A DNA stretch of 64,000 bases from Caproicibacterium sp. BJN0003. GTDB taxonomy: Bacteria > Bacillota > Clostridia > Oscillospirales > Acutalibacteraceae. The stretch lies in assembly GCF_026314295.1 (NCBI RefSeq), contig NZ_CP111108.1, forward strand, positions 2,294,001 through 2,358,000, given 5' to 3'. Shown piece after piece: positions 1 through 8,866 of the stretch. A program made the translations under genes and the position numbers. Position 1 is the first letter of the stretch. Each line of letters opens with the position of its first letter. Below the pieces are notes generated by a model that searched no databases, was not told where the DNA came from, and saw nothing but the letters and a program-made list of their open reading frames with translations.

Positions 1-251
1 CAAAACCTTATCCCGCTGATAAAGATGAAATCATTCGGCTTCTGTCTTTACAGATCTGTTCCCCGGTTTTATGGCAGAAAACGATTGAGCACATGGCGCA
101 GGCGGGTATTCATACCTTCATCGAATGCGGTCCCGGCAAAACACTTTCCGGACTTGTGAAAAAGACACTGCCGCAGGCACAGATTTTACGGGTAGAAGAC
201 GCCGAAACGCTCCAATCCACATTAGAAGCATTAAAGGAGGGCAAAAAATGA
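1..251 (+). CDS. fabD: Malonyl-CoA:ACP transacylase, C-terminal end (partial)
   Basis: Only the last 82 or so codons are inside the window; the reading frame is open from base 3 to the TGA at 249-251. The visible part has the FabD C-terminal pattern: a NPYPAD-like stretch at the edge, the SPVLW segment, and the IECGPGKTLSGL motif that closes the acyl-transferase fold. FabD moves malonyl from CoA to acyl carrier protein in the cytoplasm. Its stop overlaps the fabG start (ATGA at 248-251), so the two are probably translationally coupled. The family identity is firm from the motif and from the following fab/acc genes. Confidence 0.93.
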   Translation, partial: KPYPADKDEIIRLLSLQICSPVLWQKTIEHMAQAGIHTFIECGPGKTLSGLVKKTLPQAQILRVEDAETLQSTLEALKEGKK

Positions 252-994
252 AAACACTCTCCGGAAAAACTGCCGTAATCACTGGCGGTTCTCGTGGCAT
301 CGGCCGTGCGATCGCTCTAAAAATGGCTTCTGAAGGTGCCAACATTGCAATCCTTTATGCTGGGAACAAAGAGGCTGCACAAAAAACGGTTTCTGAGCTT
401 TTGAATCTTAACGTTAAAGCGCAAGCTTATCAATGCGATGTTGCCGACGCAGATGCCACAAGTGCTATCTGCAAAGAGATTTTAAATGATTTTTCCTCCG
501 TACAAATTCTCGTAAATAATGCGGGAATTACCCGGGATGGATTTTTGCGCCGCATGAAAGAGGAAGATTTAGACGCCGTCCTCAATACCAATCTGAAAGG
601 CGCTTTTCATATGATTGAAGGCTTCTACGGTACCTTCCTGCGTGCGCGCGAAGGCCGTATTATCAATATTTCATCTGTAGTCGGTCTTTCCGGAAACGGC
701 GGACAAACCAATTACTCCGCTGCAAAGGCAGGATTGATTGGCTTAACAAAATCCATTGCAAAAGAACTCGGCAGCCGGAACATTACCTGTAATGCGATTG
801 CCCCCGGCTTCGTCGAAACCGATATGACCGCTTCTCTCCCCGAAAAAGTACGGGAAGAGACCCTTAGCTCTATTCCGCTCAAACGAATGGCTCAACCGGA
901 AGATATTGCCGATGCGGCAGTTTTTTTGGCAGGCCCTCACGCTTCCTATATCACAGGAGTCGTACTTCGGGTAGACGGCGGAATGTGCATGTAA
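248..994 (+). CDS. fabG: 3-oxoacyl-[acyl-carrier-protein] reductase
   Basis: A 248-residue short-chain dehydrogenase that reduces 3-oxoacyl-ACP with NADPH in fatty-acid elongation. The Rossmann motif TGGSRGIG lies at residues 12-19, NNAG at 90-93, and the catalytic Ser143, Tyr156 and Lys160 are in place, followed by the PGFVETDM segment typical of FabG. The frame is open further upstream, but ATG 248 is chosen because AAAGGAGG sits at 233-240 and the start overlaps the fabD stop. Length matches the family. It is the second visible gene of the fab/acc operon, with fabF 27 bases downstream. Confidence 0.97.
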   Translation: MKTLSGKTAVITGGSRGIGRAIALKMASEGANIAILYAGNKEAAQKTVSELLNLNVKAQAYQCDVADADATSAICKEILNDFSSVQILVNNAGITRDGFLRRMKEEDLDAVLNTNLKGAFHMIEGFYGTFLRAREGRIINISSVVGLSGNGGQTNYSAAKAGLIGLTKSIAKELGSRNITCNAIAPGFVETDMTASLPEKVREETLSSIPLKRMAQPEDIADAAVFLAGPHASYITGVVLRVDGGMCM

Positions 995-1021
995 TTTCTA
1001 ACAGAGAAAGGAGCTGTTTTG

Positions 1022-2260
1022 ATGAATCGAGTTGCAATAACCGGAATCGGAGCCATTACGCCGATTGGAAACGATGCCCCTACTTTTTGGGATCATCTGA
1101 TCCATGGTGTCTGCGGAATTGCTCCCATCACTCGCTTTGATACCAAAGACAGCAAAGTAACCCTTGCGGCCGAAGTAAAAGGCTTTGACCCGCTCGCCTA
1201 TATGGATAAAAGAGATGCACGAAAAGCGGACCTCTATACGCAGTACGCTGTAGCCGCCGCCTCTGAAGCGATGGAAGACAGCAAACTTCTCGGAACGGTT
1301 CCAGATAATCGCCTTGGGGTTTATGTCGGCAGCGGAATCGGCGGAATGGAAACCTTTATAAAAGAATGCACAAAATGCAAAGAAAAAGGTCCCCGTCACG
1401 TTTCGCCTTTCTTTATTCCGATGCTGATCTCCAATATGGCGGCAGGCACTATTGCCATCCGATTTTCTGCAAAAGGCCCTAGTATGTGCATTACAACAGC
1501 CTGTGCAACAAGCGCAAACGCGATCGGCGAAGCTTATCGTGCGATTCAAAACGGTTACGCAGATGCGATGATCGCAGGCGGCAGTGAAGCGACCATTAAC
1601 GAACTTGCCACCGCAGGTTTTGCAAACTGCATGGCACTTCATACCGGCACCGATCCAAACTGTGCCTCTGTTCCATTTGACAAACGCCGCAGCGGTTTTG
1701 TTATGGGAGAAGGCGGAGCCATTCTGATTTTGGAAAACTATGACCACGCTAAAAAACGCGGTGCGCACATCTATGCGGAAGTCTGCGGCTATGGGAATAC
1801 AAATGATGCTTATCACATGACAGCGCCGGAATCCTCCGCGGAAAGTCCTGCCGAAGCAATTCGTCTGGCAGTCGCCGAAGCAAAAATTGCAAAGGACACC
1901 CCGCTTTATATTAACGCTCACGGCACCAGTACGACTCTCAACGATAAAACAGAAACACTGGCCTTTAAAAAAGCTCTGGGCGAATCCTGGGCAAAAAGCG
2001 CATGGATCAGCTCTACCAAAAGCATGCATGGCCATATGCTGGGTGCAACCGGTGCAGCAGAAGCAATCGCCTGCGTAAAAGCCCTTGAAACCGGAATCAT
2101 TCCTCCAACGATTCATTATCAAGAGCCCGATCCCGAATGCGATCTTTTCTATACCCCAAATGAGGCGCTTAAAAAAGATCCCGAATGGGCAATCAGCACT
2201 AACCTCGGCTTTGGCGGACATAATGCCTGTCTGGCTTTTCATAAAGAAAAGGAGGACTAA
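1022..2260 (+). CDS. fabF: 3-oxoacyl-[acyl-carrier-protein] synthase II
   Basis: A 412-residue KAS II condensing enzyme that extends acyl-ACP with malonyl-ACP. The thiolase-fold triad is present: Cys161 in TTACATSAN, His300 in NAHGTST and His338 in the KSMHGHMLGATGA segment. A TTG one codon upstream (1019) is possible, but ATG 1022 has better spacing from the AAAGGAG at 1007-1013. Length and motifs are ordinary for FabF. It sits between fabG and accB; no separate fabH or acpP gene is seen in the visible part of the cluster. Confidence 0.97.
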   Translation: MNRVAITGIGAITPIGNDAPTFWDHLIHGVCGIAPITRFDTKDSKVTLAAEVKGFDPLAYMDKRDARKADLYTQYAVAAASEAMEDSKLLGTVPDNRLGVYVGSGIGGMETFIKECTKCKEKGPRHVSPFFIPMLISNMAAGTIAIRFSAKGPSMCITTACATSANAIGEAYRAIQNGYADAMIAGGSEATINELATAGFANCMALHTGTDPNCASVPFDKRRSGFVMGEGGAILILENYDHAKKRGAHIYAEVCGYGNTNDAYHMTAPESSAESPAEAIRLAVAEAKIAKDTPLYINAHGTSTTLNDKTETLAFKKALGESWAKSAWISSTKSMHGHMLGATGAAEAIACVKALETGIIPPTIHYQEPDPECDLFYTPNEALKKDPEWAISTNLGFGGHNACLAFHKEKED

Positions 2261-2266
2261 CTCTGA

Positions 2267-2725
2267 ATGAAACTGGAAGAAATTCGCTCGCTCTCACGTC
2301 TGATGCAGGAAACCGGTCTTTCGGTCCTTGATCTGAAAGAAAACGGCACACACCTGCGGCTGGAGCGTGCTTTTTCAGAAAAAGCACCGCTCCCAGCAAC
2401 ATCAAAAGAGTTCGATGTTGCTGCGCCGATTTCGGCACAGCCGCAGGAAAAGGCAGAAAAATCCGCTTTGAAAATTTCTCCTGCACCAGAAGGGACCCCA
2501 TTAAAAGCTCCCATGGTCGGCGTTTTTTATAATGCCCCCTCCCCCGATGCAAAACCGTTTGTAAGCGTAGGCGATTTCGTCAAAAAGGGTGACACTCTCT
2601 GTGTCATCGAAGCTATGAAGCTTTTTAACGAAATTTCTGCCGAAAAGGATGGAAAAGTTCTCGAAATTTGCGTCCGAAACGGTCAAGTCGTTGAATATGG
2701 TCAAACACTTTTCTATATTGGCTAA
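2267..2725 (+). CDS. accB: Biotin carboxyl carrier protein of acetyl-CoA carboxylase
   Basis: A 152-residue BCCP. The N-terminal third resembles the AccB domain that contacts biotin carboxylase. A Pro/Ala/Glu-rich linker (about residues 40-78) follows, then the biotinyl domain with the EAMKL motif; Lys118 is the expected biotinylation site. It carries carboxybiotin between AccC and the AccD/AccA carboxyltransferase. It starts 6 bases after fabF, with the AAAGGAG ribosome site inside the fabF end, consistent with one polycistronic message. Confidence 0.96.
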   Translation: MKLEEIRSLSRLMQETGLSVLDLKENGTHLRLERAFSEKAPLPATSKEFDVAAPISAQPQEKAEKSALKISPAPEGTPLKAPMVGVFYNAPSPDAKPFVSVGDFVKKGDTLCVIEAMKLFNEISAEKDGKVLEICVRNGQVVEYGQTLFYIG

Positions 2726-2788
2726 AAATTTTTCAGACGACGAACCAGTTCGCCGTCTTTGTTTATTCTTAGGAAAAGAGGGATTTTT

Positions 2789-3205
2789 ATGACGAAAGAA
2801 GAATTAAAAACAATTCTCCCCCACAGAGAACCCATGCTGCTTTTGGACGAAGCGGATCAAACCGGTGAAAACAGTGCAGAGGGACGTTATACCGTTCGCG
2901 GGGATGAATGGTTTTTAAAAGGCCATTTCCCGGGATACCCAATTGTTCCCGGTGTCATTCAGTGTGAAATGCTTGCACAGACCTGCTGCCTGCCGTTAAA
3001 GGAGCAATTAAAAGGGAAAACACCCCTTTATGCAGGCATGAACAAAGTACGATTTCACGGGCAGGTACGTCCCGGCGATACCCTGATTTTAAAATGTGAA
3101 ATCACAAAATCCCGCCCTCCGTTTTATTTTGCTTCCGGAAAAGGATATATAAATGATAAAATGGTGGTTTCCGGCGAGTTTTCCTTTGCAGTCTCCGAGA
3201 AATGA
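2789..3205 (+). CDS. fabZ: 3-hydroxyacyl-[acyl-carrier-protein] dehydratase
   Basis: A 138-residue hot-dog-fold dehydratase that converts 3-hydroxyacyl-ACP to trans-2-enoyl-ACP. The FabZ signature HFPGYPIVPGV contains catalytic His46, and Glu60 lies in the following helix (QCEMLAQ). The N-terminal ILPHREPMLLLD motif is also typical. The frame extends to a TTG at 2759, but ATG 2789 follows an AAAAGAGGG ribosome site and gives the usual length. It is inserted between accB and accC, an order common in Clostridia. Confidence 0.96.
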   Translation: MTKEELKTILPHREPMLLLDEADQTGENSAEGRYTVRGDEWFLKGHFPGYPIVPGVIQCEMLAQTCCLPLKEQLKGKTPLYAGMNKVRFHGQVRPGDTLILKCEITKSRPPFYFASGKGYINDKMVVSGEFSFAVSEK

Positions 3206-3214
3206 GGTGCTCTT

Positions 3215-4555
3215 GTGTTCTCTAAAATTCTAATTGCAAACCGTGGAGAAATCGCTGTTCGGATTCTTCGCGCCTGTCGCGAGATGGGAATCTCAACAGT
3301 AGCAGTATACTCCGAAGCTGACCGAGATGCGCTGCACGTTTCTCTCGCCGACGAAGCCATTTGTATTGGGTCGGCTCCCGTAAGTGAAAGTTATCTGAAT
3401 ATGACGGCGATCCTGACTGCGGCCAGCATTACCGGTTCGGAAGCCATTCATCCGGGATATGGCCTTCTAAGTGAAAACGCCGAATTTGCCGATCTTTGCA
3501 GAACCTGCGGGATCACCTTTATCGGGCCGCCTGCCGAAGTTATCTCCGAAATGGGAGACAAAGATGCGGCGCGCCGAATGATGCAGGAGGCTGGCGTTCC
3601 GGTAATCCCCGGCAGTGAAGTCGTGGATACCTTGAAAGCAGCTTTTGCCGCTGCGCATGAAATTGGGTTTCCGCTTTTGGTAAAGGCCCGCTCCGGCGGC
3701 GGCGGACGTGGAATTCGCTTAGTAGAGCGCGAAGAAGACTTTGAAAATGCGTGGCGTACTGCTTCGGCAGAAGCACAAGCCTCATTTGGCGACGGCGGCG
3801 TTTATCTTGAAAAGTATCTTTATCCGGCAAAGCACATTGAAATGCAGCTGCTTTGCGACAAAGATGGAAACTGCGTAACGCTTGGCGAACGGGAATGTAC
3901 AGTTCAGCGCCATCACCAAAAGCTTTTAGAGGAAAGTCCCAGCCCGGCAATTTCTGAGTCAATCCGCAAAAAGATGCAGGAGGCAGCTCTAAAAGCCGCA
4001 AAAGCCTGTGGTTATGTGGGCGCCGGAACAGTCGAATTTCTCTATTATGATGAAAAGTTCTACTTTATGGAAATGAATACCCGCCTGCAGGTGGAACATC
4101 CGGTTACAGAACTTGTTACGGGACTTGACCTCGTCAAATGGCAAATTCGAATTGCCGCGGGCATTCCGCTTAATTTCACACAAAAAGAAGTGATCCCTTC
4201 GGGTCATGCTCTGGAATGCCGTATCAATGCAGAAGATCCGGAACATGGATTTTTACCGAGCTGCGGTACCATTCGTCTTCTTCACATTCCTGGTGGCCCC
4301 TGCGTGCGTTTTGATACCGCTCTTTATCAAGGGTATACCGTTCCCCCGTTTTATGACAGCATGATCGGCAAACTGATCGTGGCTTCTTCCTCTCGGGAAG
4401 AAGCGATTCGCAAAATGCGCACTGCTTTATGTGAACTGATTATCGATGGAATCCATCATAATGTTGGGCTGCAATTGCAAATTTTGGATGATCCTACTTT
4501 TCGAAACGGCACCTACCGTACCGATTTTATGGATCTTTTGATGAAAGAAAAATAA
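3215..4555 (+). CDS. accC: Acetyl-CoA carboxylase, biotin carboxylase subunit
   Basis: A 446-residue ATP-grasp enzyme that carboxylates the biotin on AccB using bicarbonate and ATP. The N-terminal KILIANRGEIAVRI motif, the glycine-rich ATP loop (SGGGGRG, around residue 160), the ECTVQRHHQK segment and the MNTRLQVEHPVTE motif are all intact. It starts with GTG at 3215, preceded by GAGGT directly after the fabZ stop; no ATG alternative fits the conserved N-terminus. Length matches AccC of about 450 residues. Confidence 0.97.
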   Translation: MFSKILIANRGEIAVRILRACREMGISTVAVYSEADRDALHVSLADEAICIGSAPVSESYLNMTAILTAASITGSEAIHPGYGLLSENAEFADLCRTCGITFIGPPAEVISEMGDKDAARRMMQEAGVPVIPGSEVVDTLKAAFAAAHEIGFPLLVKARSGGGGRGIRLVEREEDFENAWRTASAEAQASFGDGGVYLEKYLYPAKHIEMQLLCDKDGNCVTLGERECTVQRHHQKLLEESPSPAISESIRKKMQEAALKAAKACGYVGAGTVEFLYYDEKFYFMEMNTRLQVEHPVTELVTGLDLVKWQIRIAAGIPLNFTQKEVIPSGHALECRINAEDPEHGFLPSCGTIRLLHIPGGPCVRFDTALYQGYTVPPFYDSMIGKLIVASSSREEAIRKMRTALCELIIDGIHHNVGLQLQILDDPTFRNGTYRTDFMDLLMKEK

Positions 4556-4570
4556 GGAGAAGGTGAAAGA

Positions 4571-5440
4571 GTGCTGAATAAAGAATTATTCCAAAAGCCA
4601 AAAAACACACTGGAACAAGGAGGCGAAAATGCCTCTCATCCAAATATTCCGGGCAGATTATGTATTAGCTGTTCCAAATGCAAAAAGATTTTATTTGCGC
4701 ACGATCTGGAAAAATCATTTTTTAAATGTCCGAAATGTGGCCATCTTTTGCATATGAGCGCTCGTGAGCGCATTGCCATGATGACTGATAAAGGTTCTTT
4801 CTCTGAACTGTTTGGAAAGCTACGCAGCAAAAACATTCTGGATTTTCCGGATTATAACAAAAAGCTTTCTCATTCCTTCCTTTCCACTCACGAACGAGAG
4901 GGCGTTGTCTGCGGAATTGCGCAAATTTGTCAGGAACCATGTGCGATCTTTGTCATGGACCCTAATTTTATGATGGGTTCCATGGGCACTGTGGTCGGAG
5001 AAAAGATCACTCGTCTTTTTGAATATGCTACCGAAAATCATTTGCCTGTTGTAGGCTGGACGGTTTCCGGCGGCGCGCGCATGCAGGAAGGGATTCTCTC
5101 TTTAATGCAGATGGCGAAGACCAGCGGTGCCGTAAAACTGCACAGCGATGCGGGACTTCTTTATATCGTTGTTTTGACCGATCCGACTACCGGCGGCGTT
5201 ACGGCAAGTTTCGCAATGGAAGCAGATATTATCCTCGCTGAACCTCAGGCACTGATTGGATTTGCCGGGCCCCGTGTCATTAAACAGACAATTCGCCAAA
5301 AATTGCCTGCAGGGTTTCAACGCTCAGAATTTCTTTTAGAAAAAGGATTTGTCGATGCGCTTTCCAACCGGGAAACCCAAAAAGAACAACTCTCAAATTT
5401 TTTGAGCTTACATCATAATGAGGAGGCAGATTCCATATGA
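4571..5440 (+). CDS. accD: Acetyl-CoA carboxylase, carboxyltransferase beta subunit
   Basis: A 289-residue carboxyltransferase beta subunit with a GTG start at 4571, preceded by AAGGAGAAGG. A four-cysteine zinc ribbon lies near residues 33-58 (CSKC and CPKC pairs), followed by the crotonase-like domain with the SGGARMQEG oxyanion segment and TDPTTGGVTASFA. It joins AccA to move CO2 from biotin to acetyl-CoA, making malonyl-CoA. Its TGA overlaps the accA ATG (5437-5440), so the two subunits are probably made in a coupled 1:1 ratio. Confidence 0.96.
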   Translation: MLNKELFQKPKNTLEQGGENASHPNIPGRLCISCSKCKKILFAHDLEKSFFKCPKCGHLLHMSARERIAMMTDKGSFSELFGKLRSKNILDFPDYNKKLSHSFLSTHEREGVVCGIAQICQEPCAIFVMDPNFMMGSMGTVVGEKITRLFEYATENHLPVVGWTVSGGARMQEGILSLMQMAKTSGAVKLHSDAGLLYIVVLTDPTTGGVTASFAMEADIILAEPQALIGFAGPRVIKQTIRQKLPAGFQRSEFLLEKGFVDALSNRETQKEQLSNFLSLHHNEEADSI

Positions 5441-6210
5441 AAGCATATGAACGTGTTTTAGCGGCACGCGCAAAAGGGCGCCCTACTGCCTCTGATTTTC
5501 TTTTTCATTTGGTCTCCGATTTTACAGAGCTTCACGGTGACCGACGTTTTGGCGACGATCCCGCGGTCATTGCAGGGATCGGACGGCTTTGCGGAATGCC
5601 TGTAACAGTGATTGCATTGGAACGCGGCCATAATACGGCGGAGCGAGTCGCACATAATTTTGGCATGGCACATCCGGAAGGTTACCGCAAAGCACTCCGG
5701 CTTATGAAACAGGCGGAAAAATTCCATCGTCCAATTCTCTGCATTATCGATACTGCCGGTGCATACTGCGGTGTTGCCGCCGAAGAACGCGGACAAGGGC
5801 AGGCAATTGCCGAAAACCTCTGCGAAATGATGACGCTCAAAGCGCCCATTCTATCTCTCTTTGTCGGGGAAGGCGGCAGCGGCGGTGCACTTGGTTTAGC
5901 GGTTGCCGATGAAGTCTGGATGCTGGAAAATGCCGTTTATTCAGTCATTTCTCCGGAAGGCTGTGCTTCTATTCTTTGGAAGGACAGTGAAAAAGCAGCC
6001 GAGGCAGCAGAATGCCTGCACATGACAGCCGAAGACTTATTAAAGCTAAAAGCCGCCGACCGTATTTTTCCGGAACCGGAAAATGGTGATTTTACTCCGC
6101 TCTACGAAGATCTTGAAAAAAACATTTTTTCATTCTTTCAAAAAGAAAAGACTTTTTCGGGAGAAGATCTTGCCAAGTCACGTTACGAACGTTTTCGGCA
6201 AAGATTCTAA
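5437..6210 (+). CDS. accA: Acetyl-CoA carboxylase, carboxyltransferase alpha subunit
   Basis: A 257-residue alpha subunit, shorter than the roughly 320-residue proteobacterial form because the N-terminal extension is mostly absent, as in other clostridia. Recognisable parts are FTELHGDRRFGDDPAV, HNFGMAHPEGYRKALR, IDTAGAYCGVAAEERGQ and the GEGGSGGALG oxyanion loop. It is the last gene of the fab/acc operon. No clear hairpin terminator follows, and a promoter for the next gene begins 5 bases after the stop. Confidence 0.96.
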   Translation: MKAYERVLAARAKGRPTASDFLFHLVSDFTELHGDRRFGDDPAVIAGIGRLCGMPVTVIALERGHNTAERVAHNFGMAHPEGYRKALRLMKQAEKFHRPILCIIDTAGAYCGVAAEERGQGQAIAENLCEMMTLKAPILSLFVGEGGSGGALGLAVADEVWMLENAVYSVISPEGCASILWKDSEKAAEAAECLHMTAEDLLKLKAADRIFPEPENGDFTPLYEDLEKNIFSFFQKEKTFSGEDLAKSRYERFRQRF

Positions 6211-6214
6211 AGGA

Positions 6215-6243
6215 TTGCTTTTTTTCTTTCTTTTTACTATACT
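6215..6243 (+). promoter_or_regulatory. Predicted sigma-A promoter for the flavin-binding gene
   Basis: TTGCTT (6215-6220), 17-base T/C-rich spacer, TATACT (6238-6243). It lies just after accA and about 48 bases upstream of the next start codon. The -35 is imperfect, so this is a moderate prediction. Confidence 0.45.
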
Positions 6244-6290
6244 GGATGAAATAGATTGTTCATTGTATTCGATTGAGGAGGAATTTGTTT

Positions 6291-6770
6291 ATGCGCAGAA
6301 GTGATCGACAAGTAGTTGACCAAACAAAAATATTTTCCATCATTCAAAAATGCGACTGCTGTCGTCTTGCAATTACAAACGACCCCGTTCCCTATCTAAT
6401 TCCGCTCAATTTTGGATTCTTACCAGAGGAAAACGGGATCTTTTATTTTCATAGCGCCAAAGAGGGAACAAAGCTCGATCTTCTTCGGAAAAATCCAGAG
6501 CTTTCTTTTGAACTTGATACTTCACACGCCGTGAAAAAAGGCCGTTTTGCCTGTGAATATTCCTTTTACTATCAGAGTGTCATCGGGACTGGAAAAGTAC
6601 AATTTGTAGAAGAGCCCTCCGAAAAAGAAAAAGCGCTTTCCCTTTTAATGAAACAGTATTCTGCCGAACAAAATTTTTCTTTTTCTCCGGAATCTCTTGC
6701 CCGCACCGTAATTCTAAAGATGACCGTGGAATCAATTTCCTGTAAAGAATATCTTCCGCCGCAATCATAA
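6291..6770 (+). CDS. Pyridoxamine 5'-phosphate oxidase-like flavin-binding protein
   Basis: A 159-residue split-barrel protein of the PNPOx/NimA-like group. The pattern CCRLAITNDPVPYLIPLNFG, then FYFHSAKEGTKLDLLRKNP and a central GTGKV strand matches the FMN-binding members. Such proteins bind FMN or F420 and often reduce nitro compounds or other small molecules; the substrate here cannot be read from sequence. ATG 6291 is chosen over an upstream TTG because GAGGAGGA (6275-6282) is 8 bases ahead. It appears to be a single-gene unit with its own promoter and terminator. Confidence 0.85.
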   Translation: MRRSDRQVVDQTKIFSIIQKCDCCRLAITNDPVPYLIPLNFGFLPEENGIFYFHSAKEGTKLDLLRKNPELSFELDTSHAVKKGRFACEYSFYYQSVIGTGKVQFVEEPSEKEKALSLLMKQYSAEQNFSFSPESLARTVILKMTVESISCKEYLPPQS

Positions 6771-6777
6771 GCGGTCT

Positions 6778-6810
6778 CCGTTTCGGTTTCTGCCGGGACG
6801 GCTTTTTTTT
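6778..6810 (+). terminator. Rho-independent terminator
   Basis: Nine-base-pair stem (6778-6786 with 6793-6801, two G-U pairs), 6-base loop, then C and eight T residues. It lies 8 bases after the flavin-binding gene. Confidence 0.85.
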
Positions 6811-6822
6811 CGGCATTTTTTA

Positions 6823-6831
6823 TGGTATACT
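6823..6831 (+). promoter_or_regulatory. Possible extended -10 promoter for rlmD
   Basis: TGG followed by TATACT (6826-6831) forms an extended -10 directly after the preceding terminator, 62 bases before the rlmD start. No good -35 hexamer is visible; the position is occupied by the terminator T-run. Confidence 0.4.
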
Positions 6832-6892
6832 TATTGGGAATATTTTAGATAAAATAAGTCTTTGGTTTTTAATAGGAGGATTTTTTTATTAT

Positions 6893-8056
6893 ATGGAATT
6901 AAAAGAGGCGCATAAGTGTCCGCTTTATCACAAATGTGGTGGGTGCCAGCTGCAGAATCTTTCCTATCCGGAACAGCTTCGTTGGAAAGAGCGCCGGGTC
7001 TTTTCTCTTTTAGGGCATTTCTGCAAGCCGAATCCGATTTTGGGAATGGATTTTCCCTACCATTACCGCAACAAAGTACAAGCGGCTTTTACAACGGACC
7101 GTAAAGGGCAAATCATCTCCGGTGTTTACCAATCCAGTACGCATCGGGTCGTTCCGGTAGAGTCCTGTCTGACAGAAGACGAAACCGCAGACCGCATCAT
7201 GGGAACCATTCGAAAGCTACTCAAAAGTTTTAAACTTTCCACATTTGATGAGCGCACTGGGCGCGGATTTTTGCGCCACGTTCTGATCAAGCGCGGATTT
7301 TCCACCAATCAGGTCATGGTCGTTTTAGTGGCGGCAAATCCGATTTTCCCAGAAAAGAAGTTTGTAAAAGCGCTGAGAACTGAACATCCGGAAATTACAA
7401 CTGTGATTTTAAATTTAAATAAACGTCATACCAGCCTTGTGCTCGGTGAACGAGAAAAAGTTCTCTGGGGACCAGGATATATTGAAGACGATCTCTGCTC
7501 CTGCCGTTTTCGGATTTCTTCGAAAAGCTTTTATCAGATCAACCCCCTGCAAACTGAAGTGCTTTATCGCACCGCAATGGATTTTGCACATCTAACTGGG
7601 ACAGAAACTGTCATTGACGCCTACTGTGGAATTGGAACAATCGGACTTGTTGCCTCCAAAAAGGCAAAAAAAGTGATCGGCGTCGAGATTAATCCCGCCG
7701 CAGTAAAAGACGCAATCCGGAATGCAAAGCTTAACAAAGCCACAAATGCGCAGTTTTTTACTGGAGATGCGGGAGATTTTATGGTCGAACTTGCCGCCGA
7801 CAAAGAGCAGATTGATACTGTTTTTCTAGATCCGCCCCGCGCCGGAAGCAGTGAACCGTTTTTAGCAAGTCTCAACCGCCTAAATCCAAAGCGAGTCGTC
7901 TATATTTCCTGTAATCCCGAAACGCAGGCAAGGGATTTTCATTATCTTGTCAAGTTGGGCTGGAAAGTAAAGGCACTTCAGCCGGTAGACATGTTCCCTC
8001 ATACGAACCATATTGAGACGGTAGCACTTTTGATGAAAGCTGAAACGGGAAAATGA
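6893..8056 (+). CDS. rlmD: 23S rRNA (uracil-5-)-methyltransferase, RumA/RlmD family
   Basis: A 387-residue SAM-dependent RNA methyltransferase. Cys9, Cys15 and Cys18 form the N-terminal iron-sulfur motif (C-x5-C-x2-C). The SAM loop DAYCGIGTIGL, the DPPRAG motif and the catalytic-cysteine motif YISCNPET are all present. Family members methylate U747 and/or U1939 of 23S rRNA; which site is used here cannot be decided. There is no N-terminal TRAM domain. The AGGAGGA ribosome site is 12 bases from the ATG, slightly long. The stop overlaps the start of the arginase-like gene (ATGA), implying coupling. Confidence 0.9.
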   Translation: MELKEAHKCPLYHKCGGCQLQNLSYPEQLRWKERRVFSLLGHFCKPNPILGMDFPYHYRNKVQAAFTTDRKGQIISGVYQSSTHRVVPVESCLTEDETADRIMGTIRKLLKSFKLSTFDERTGRGFLRHVLIKRGFSTNQVMVVLVAANPIFPEKKFVKALRTEHPEITTVILNLNKRHTSLVLGEREKVLWGPGYIEDDLCSCRFRISSKSFYQINPLQTEVLYRTAMDFAHLTGTETVIDAYCGIGTIGLVASKKAKKVIGVEINPAAVKDAIRNAKLNKATNAQFFTGDAGDFMVELAADKEQIDTVFLDPPRAGSSEPFLASLNRLNPKRVVYISCNPETQARDFHYLVKLGWKVKALQPVDMFPHTNHIETVALLMKAETGK

Positions 8057-8802
8057 CAACTCCGGCTTCAATTTTATCGATTCTAAACTTTTCTCATATT
8101 TACGAGGAAGAGCGCTTCTACCAGCACGAACGAATCCACTGGATTGACTGCACCGACCTTAGCGGAACAGACGGATTCTGCGATGAGAAAGCCGCCCGCG
8201 AAATTCGGAAGCGAATTTCCTTGGAACCGGTTCGCAGCATTCACTTTATTGATTCTGGAAATTATCATTACATCACCAGGTTTTGGATAGAAAAGATTTT
8301 GGCTCCTTTTTCTCTGGTTGTCTTTGACCATCATTCTGATATGCAGAAGCCGCTTTTTTCTGACCTTCTTTCCTGTGGAGACTGGATCTTGGATTCTTTA
8401 AAAAAGCTTCCGCTGCTCAAAAAAGTCATTTTAGTTGGACTTTCCAAAGAGCAGGAAACAAAGATTCCTTCAGAATTTCAAAATCGGGTTTTGTGCGTTG
8501 ACAGTTCTCATCTGAATCTTTCGGAAGCTCAGTTTTCGGAACTCTGCGGAAGATTTCCAATTTATATTTCCATCGATAAAGATGTTCTCAGCAAAAAAGT
8601 AGTGAACACCTCCTGGGATCAAGGCATCATGAGTCTTTCACAACTGCGCGAAATGCTTGCTTTTCTGCTGCGTCATCGAGAAATTCTCGGTATTGATATC
8701 TGTGGGGAATGCCCTGACTGCATTGAATTTTTAAAAAGTATCAGTCAAAATGACCGCATCAACTTGTCTCTGCTCAAGTTTTTAGAATCTTTAGAAACAT
8801 AG
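8053..8802 (+). CDS. Arginase-family (ureohydrolase-like) protein
   Basis: A 249-residue protein with the binuclear-metal motifs of the arginase/agmatinase/formiminoglutamase fold: FDHHSD (like DAHxD), SIDKDV (like the D-x-D pair) and a C-terminal GIDICGE. A histidine in the SGNYHYIT segment may replace the first metal ligand of GGDHS. It is shorter than true arginases (about 300 residues), and the substrate is unknown. It starts inside the rlmD stop codon, an odd partnership for a hydrolase of small guanidino or formimino compounds. UPF0489-like proteins share this fold and are an alternative label. Confidence 0.7.
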   Translation: MTTPASILSILNFSHIYEEERFYQHERIHWIDCTDLSGTDGFCDEKAAREIRKRISLEPVRSIHFIDSGNYHYITRFWIEKILAPFSLVVFDHHSDMQKPLFSDLLSCGDWILDSLKKLPLLKKVILVGLSKEQETKIPSEFQNRVLCVDSSHLNLSEAQFSELCGRFPIYISIDKDVLSKKVVNTSWDQGIMSLSQLREMLAFLLRHREILGIDICGECPDCIEFLKSISQNDRINLSLLKFLESLET

Positions 8803-8866
8803 AAATCAAAGTGGGATTGGCCTCCCATTAACATAAAAAGAGAAAAAAGAGAGGATTTTATCAGCT

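Noticed and set aside
998-2242. 414-codon open frame on the minus strand
   Set aside because: Antisense shadow of fabF; no recognisable motif, high Cys/Phe content.
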